Assembly: GCA_017390245.1 (NCBI GenBank)
Contig: JAFPCE010000128.1
Coordinates: 1-25,133 of the forward strand
Direction: 5' to 3'
Source of the DNA: Selenomonadaceae bacterium
GTDB lineage: Bacteria > Bacillota > Negativicutes > Selenomonadales > Selenomonadaceae
DNA: 25,133 nucleotides
Shown here: positions 22,984-25,133 of the stretch, one piece after another
How positions within the stretch are numbered: the stretch's first letter is position 1
Layout: each line of letters opens with the position of its first letter
Notes under the pieces: model-generated
What the model was told of the DNA's origin: nothing
What the model saw: only the letters and a program-made list of their open reading frames with translations
Database searches by the model: none
Made by a program: the position numbers and the translations under genes

Positions 22984-24006
22984 ATGAAGGAAAATATGAT
23001 TACATTAGCTATAGAGTCCAGCTGCGATGAGACCTCAGCTGCTATCCTCAGAGGTGGCAGGGAAGTGGTATCCCTGGTAATATCTACCCAGATACCGATT
23101 CATCAGAAGTTTGGCGGCGTTGTGCCGGAGATTGCCTCCCGCAAGCATATAGTCAATATTATGCCTGTGATTGAGGAAACATTGCAAAAGGCCAAGCTGG
23201 AGCTGAAGGATATAGACCAGATAGCTGTTACCTACGGACCTGGTTTGGTGGGGGCACTTCTGGTAGGTGTATCAGCAGCTAAGGCCCTGGCCTTTACCCT
23301 GGATGTGCCTTTAATTGGCGTTAATCACCTGGAAGGCCATATTTTTGCCAATTTCTTAAGCCATCCAGATTTAAAACCGCCTTTTATGGCTCTGGTGGTG
23401 TCTGGTGGTCATACCTCACTGGTGCATGTTAAGGATTACAATTCCTTTAAGCTTATGGGCCAGACCAGGGATGATGCAGCTGGTGAAGCCTTTGACAAGG
23501 TGGCCAGAGTTATGGGGCTGCCATATCCTGGTGGTCCGCAGATAGATAAGCTGGCAAAGGAGGGCAATCCACTGGCTATAGATTTCCCTCAGGCTATGAA
23601 AAATGAAGAAAATTTTGAATTCAGCTTTAGCGGCCTGAAATCTGCTGTTTTAAATTATTTAAACAGCATGCAGCAAAAGCATATAGAGATTAACAAGGCT
23701 GATGTGGCTGCTTCCTTCCAGCACAGCGTGATTGAGGTGCTGATTGCCAAGGCCATGCAGGCGGTGCAGGAGTCTCACTGCGATACCCTGGTACTGGCTG
23801 GGGGCGTGGCGGCTAACAGCTCTTTGGAAAGCAGGCTGAGAGAGGCAGCAGATAAGGCTGGCATCAGATTCTGCTTCCCAAATAAGCTGCTGTGTACTGA
23901 CAATGCGGCTATGATTGGCTGTAGAGGCTATTACAAGGCGCTGGCAGGATTTAAATCAGATTATTATTTAAATGCTGTGCCAGGCCTTGGTTTAGAGGAT
24001 TTATGA
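22984..24006 (+). CDS. tsaD: tRNA N6-adenosine threonylcarbamoyltransferase TsaD
   Basis: Catalytic subunit of t6A synthesis, transferring the threonylcarbamoyl group to A37. From ATG 22984 it has 340 aa, the usual length. This start follows GGAGA (22974-22978) by five nucleotides and yields MKENMITLAIESSCDET, the expected N-terminus. In-frame GTG 22954 and ATG 22972 lie in rimI and are less likely. Metal ligands H115 and H119 (NHLEGHIFA), LVVSGGHTSL (137-146), AGGVAANSSL (272-281) and CTDNAAMI with D306 are all present. No inactivating change is seen. Confidence 0.96.
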   Translation: MKENMITLAIESSCDETSAAILRGGREVVSLVISTQIPIHQKFGGVVPEIASRKHIVNIMPVIEETLQKAKLELKDIDQIAVTYGPGLVGALLVGVSAAKALAFTLDVPLIGVNHLEGHIFANFLSHPDLKPPFMALVVSGGHTSLVHVKDYNSFKLMGQTRDDAAGEAFDKVARVMGLPYPGGPQIDKLAKEGNPLAIDFPQAMKNEENFEFSFSGLKSAVLNYLNSMQQKHIEINKADVAASFQHSVIEVLIAKAMQAVQESHCDTLVLAGGVAANSSLESRLREAADKAGIRFCFPNKLLCTDNAAMIGCRGYYKALAGFKSDYYLNAVPGLGLEDL

Positions 24007-24025
24007 GAAAGTGAGGAGAAGGCAG

Positions 24026-25133
24026 TTGGAGGCTGTAGTTAAGAGGGAGTCCCTGACAGCGGTTTGCCGGCGGGATACGAATTTATCTGCCATGCAGATT
24101 GATTTACTGAATCGTATGCATTTGTGCTTTCCTTTTATTGCGGATTTAGCACATGCTCATTTGTCGCTGTACGTCCGTACCAGGCAGCAGAACCGGCTGC
24201 TGGTTTTACGGCATTATAAGCCTCATACCTTTTTCTCCCAGATTGAGCTGGCGGCAGCTGGCACAGTGGTGGCCAGCCAGGAGGAGCCACTGGTAACATA
24301 CGCTATGGATACAGGGAAATCTATTCATGGCAAAAGGGAATGGACTTTAAACAGTACCTTGGATATGTATACCTATCCTATTTTCATGGGCAGCCAGGTG
24401 GTGGCTGTTATCAGCCTGGAAACCAGCTCAGGCTATGCTGCTTCTGCCAGCTATGCCCAGGTGCTGGATACCATCCGCATGGTGATGGAGGAATCCAAGA
24501 AGGCTATAGATGCAGATATTTATAGCAGAATTTCTCCTGGTACAGGTATATTGATTGCAGATAAAAGCAATAGAATCATTTACGCCAACATGTCAGCTAC
24601 CCGCTTGTACAGGGCCCTGGGCATTAATCATCTGCTGGGCTGCCGCCTGCCGGATCGTGAGCTCAGCGCTATGCTGCACAAGGAAACTATTGACAGCCGC
24701 CGGCCTTATGAAAAGGAAATCCAGATTGGCGATTTTATTCTGGTGCAGAGGGATATTAAGCTGGAGGAAGCCGGGGTTCAGAGACGGCGCATTATGCTTT
24801 TAGCTGACGTGTCGGAAATCCGGAAAAAGGAACGGGAAATTAAAATCAAAACAGCTGTTATCCAGGAAATCCACCACAGGGTGAAAAATAATCTCCAGAC
24901 CATTGCCAGCCTGCTGCGTCTGCAGGCAAGGCGCTCCAAATCCTCTGAGGTAAAGGCGGCATTGCAGGAAAGCACCAACCGCATCCTCAGCATGTCTGTA
25001 GTACACGAATTCCTGTCCCAGCAGGACAACCCCTCCATTCCTGCCCCTGCTGAGGTCAACGAAACCATTCGTGCTATCCTTTCCGACACCGATTCTCTGC
25101 AGATCCACGGCTACACCTCCGCCATCGGCGATG
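24026..25133 (+). CDS. PdtaS-type sensor histidine kinase (HisKA_2), truncated by the window end
   Basis: Sensor kinase of the class that commonly signals to ANTAR RNA-binding response regulators. The open frame runs from TTG 24026, 7 nt after AGGAG (24014-24018), to the last base: 369 codons and no stop. Residues 1-150 resemble the PdtaS N-terminal GAF-like domain (CRRDTNLSAMQIDLL, HLSLYVR). A PAS-like domain follows at about 170-260 (GILIADKSNRIIYAN). The HisKA_2 box EIHHRVKNNLQTIASLLRLQ has its probable phospho-acceptor at H284, or H283. No membrane segment is seen, so it is probably soluble. The ATPase domain lies beyond the window. GTG 24011 is an alternative start. The ligand is unknown. 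Confidence 0.88.
   Translation, partial: MEAVVKRESLTAVCRRDTNLSAMQIDLLNRMHLCFPFIADLAHAHLSLYVRTRQQNRLLVLRHYKPHTFFSQIELAAAGTVVASQEEPLVTYAMDTGKSIHGKREWTLNSTLDMYTYPIFMGSQVVAVISLETSSGYAASASYAQVLDTIRMVMEESKKAIDADIYSRISPGTGILIADKSNRIIYANMSATRLYRALGINHLLGCRLPDRELSAMLHKETIDSRRPYEKEIQIGDFILVQRDIKLEEAGVQRRRIMLLADVSEIRKKEREIKIKTAVIQEIHHRVKNNLQTIASLLRLQARRSKSSEVKAALQESTNRILSMSVVHEFLSQQDNPSIPAPAEVNETIRAILSDTDSLQIHGYTSAIGD

Noticed and set aside
1..25133. Mobile elements, prophage, CRISPR arrays or defence systems
   Set aside because: No transposase, integrase, phage or Cas-like protein and no regularly spaced repeats were seen; the repeats found are isolated intergenic hairpins.

Overview
The window looks like a chromosomal segment of a diderm Firmicute of the class Negativicutes, probably an anaerobic gut commensal. 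Gene order and protein sequences are Firmicute-like (tilS-hpt-ftsH, birA-coaX-dusB, tsaE-tsaB-rimI-tsaD, reverse-type rubrerythrin, PdtaS-type kinase). However, it also encodes a complete outer-membrane energising system (ExbB, ExbD, TonB) and a TonB-dependent outer-membrane receptor ending in Phe. I cannot fix the genus from the sequence alone.

Layout. 1-3634: end of tilS, hpt and ftsH. 3700-8934: housekeeping genes on the + strand (asparaginase, birA, coaX, dusB, M18 aminopeptidase). 8942-10399: a secreted GH84 O-GlcNAcase-like enzyme. 10437-11163: a noncoding stretch with a consensus promoter, a cobalamin riboswitch, an intrinsic terminator and more structured sequence, but no recognisable B12 gene. 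11164-12579: a GntP-family permease with its own promoter. 12732-15575: exbB-exbD-tonB plus a xylose-isomerase-like TIM barrel protein. 15737-17460: a metal ABC transporter (ATPase and permease) behind a promoter with a dyad operator. 17461-18195: a 182-bp palindromic element, tRNA-Arg(CCG), a second cobalamin riboswitch and its terminator. 18196-20106: a BtuB-like TonB-dependent receptor. 20107-20437: terminators and a repeat. 20438-20983 (minus strand): rubrerythrin. 21291-24006: the t6A cluster tsaE-tsaB-rimI-tsaD. 24026 to the end: a truncated HisKA_2 sensor kinase.

How the genes fit together. The second riboswitch shuts off the TonB-dependent receptor when cobalamin is plentiful, and ExbB/ExbD/TonB would power uptake through that receptor. 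The first riboswitch is about 94% identical to the second over a 114-nt core. It keeps a good promoter and terminator but controls nothing recognisable. It is either the leader of a lost receptor gene or, more interestingly, a B12-controlled noncoding RNA.

The intergenic spacers at about 10.77, 17.5-17.7 and 20.2-20.3 kb share short repeat motifs (a 13-mer at all three, a 37-nt hairpin unit at two), pointing to a dispersed intergenic repeat family. No insertion sequence, prophage, CRISPR array or rRNA was seen.
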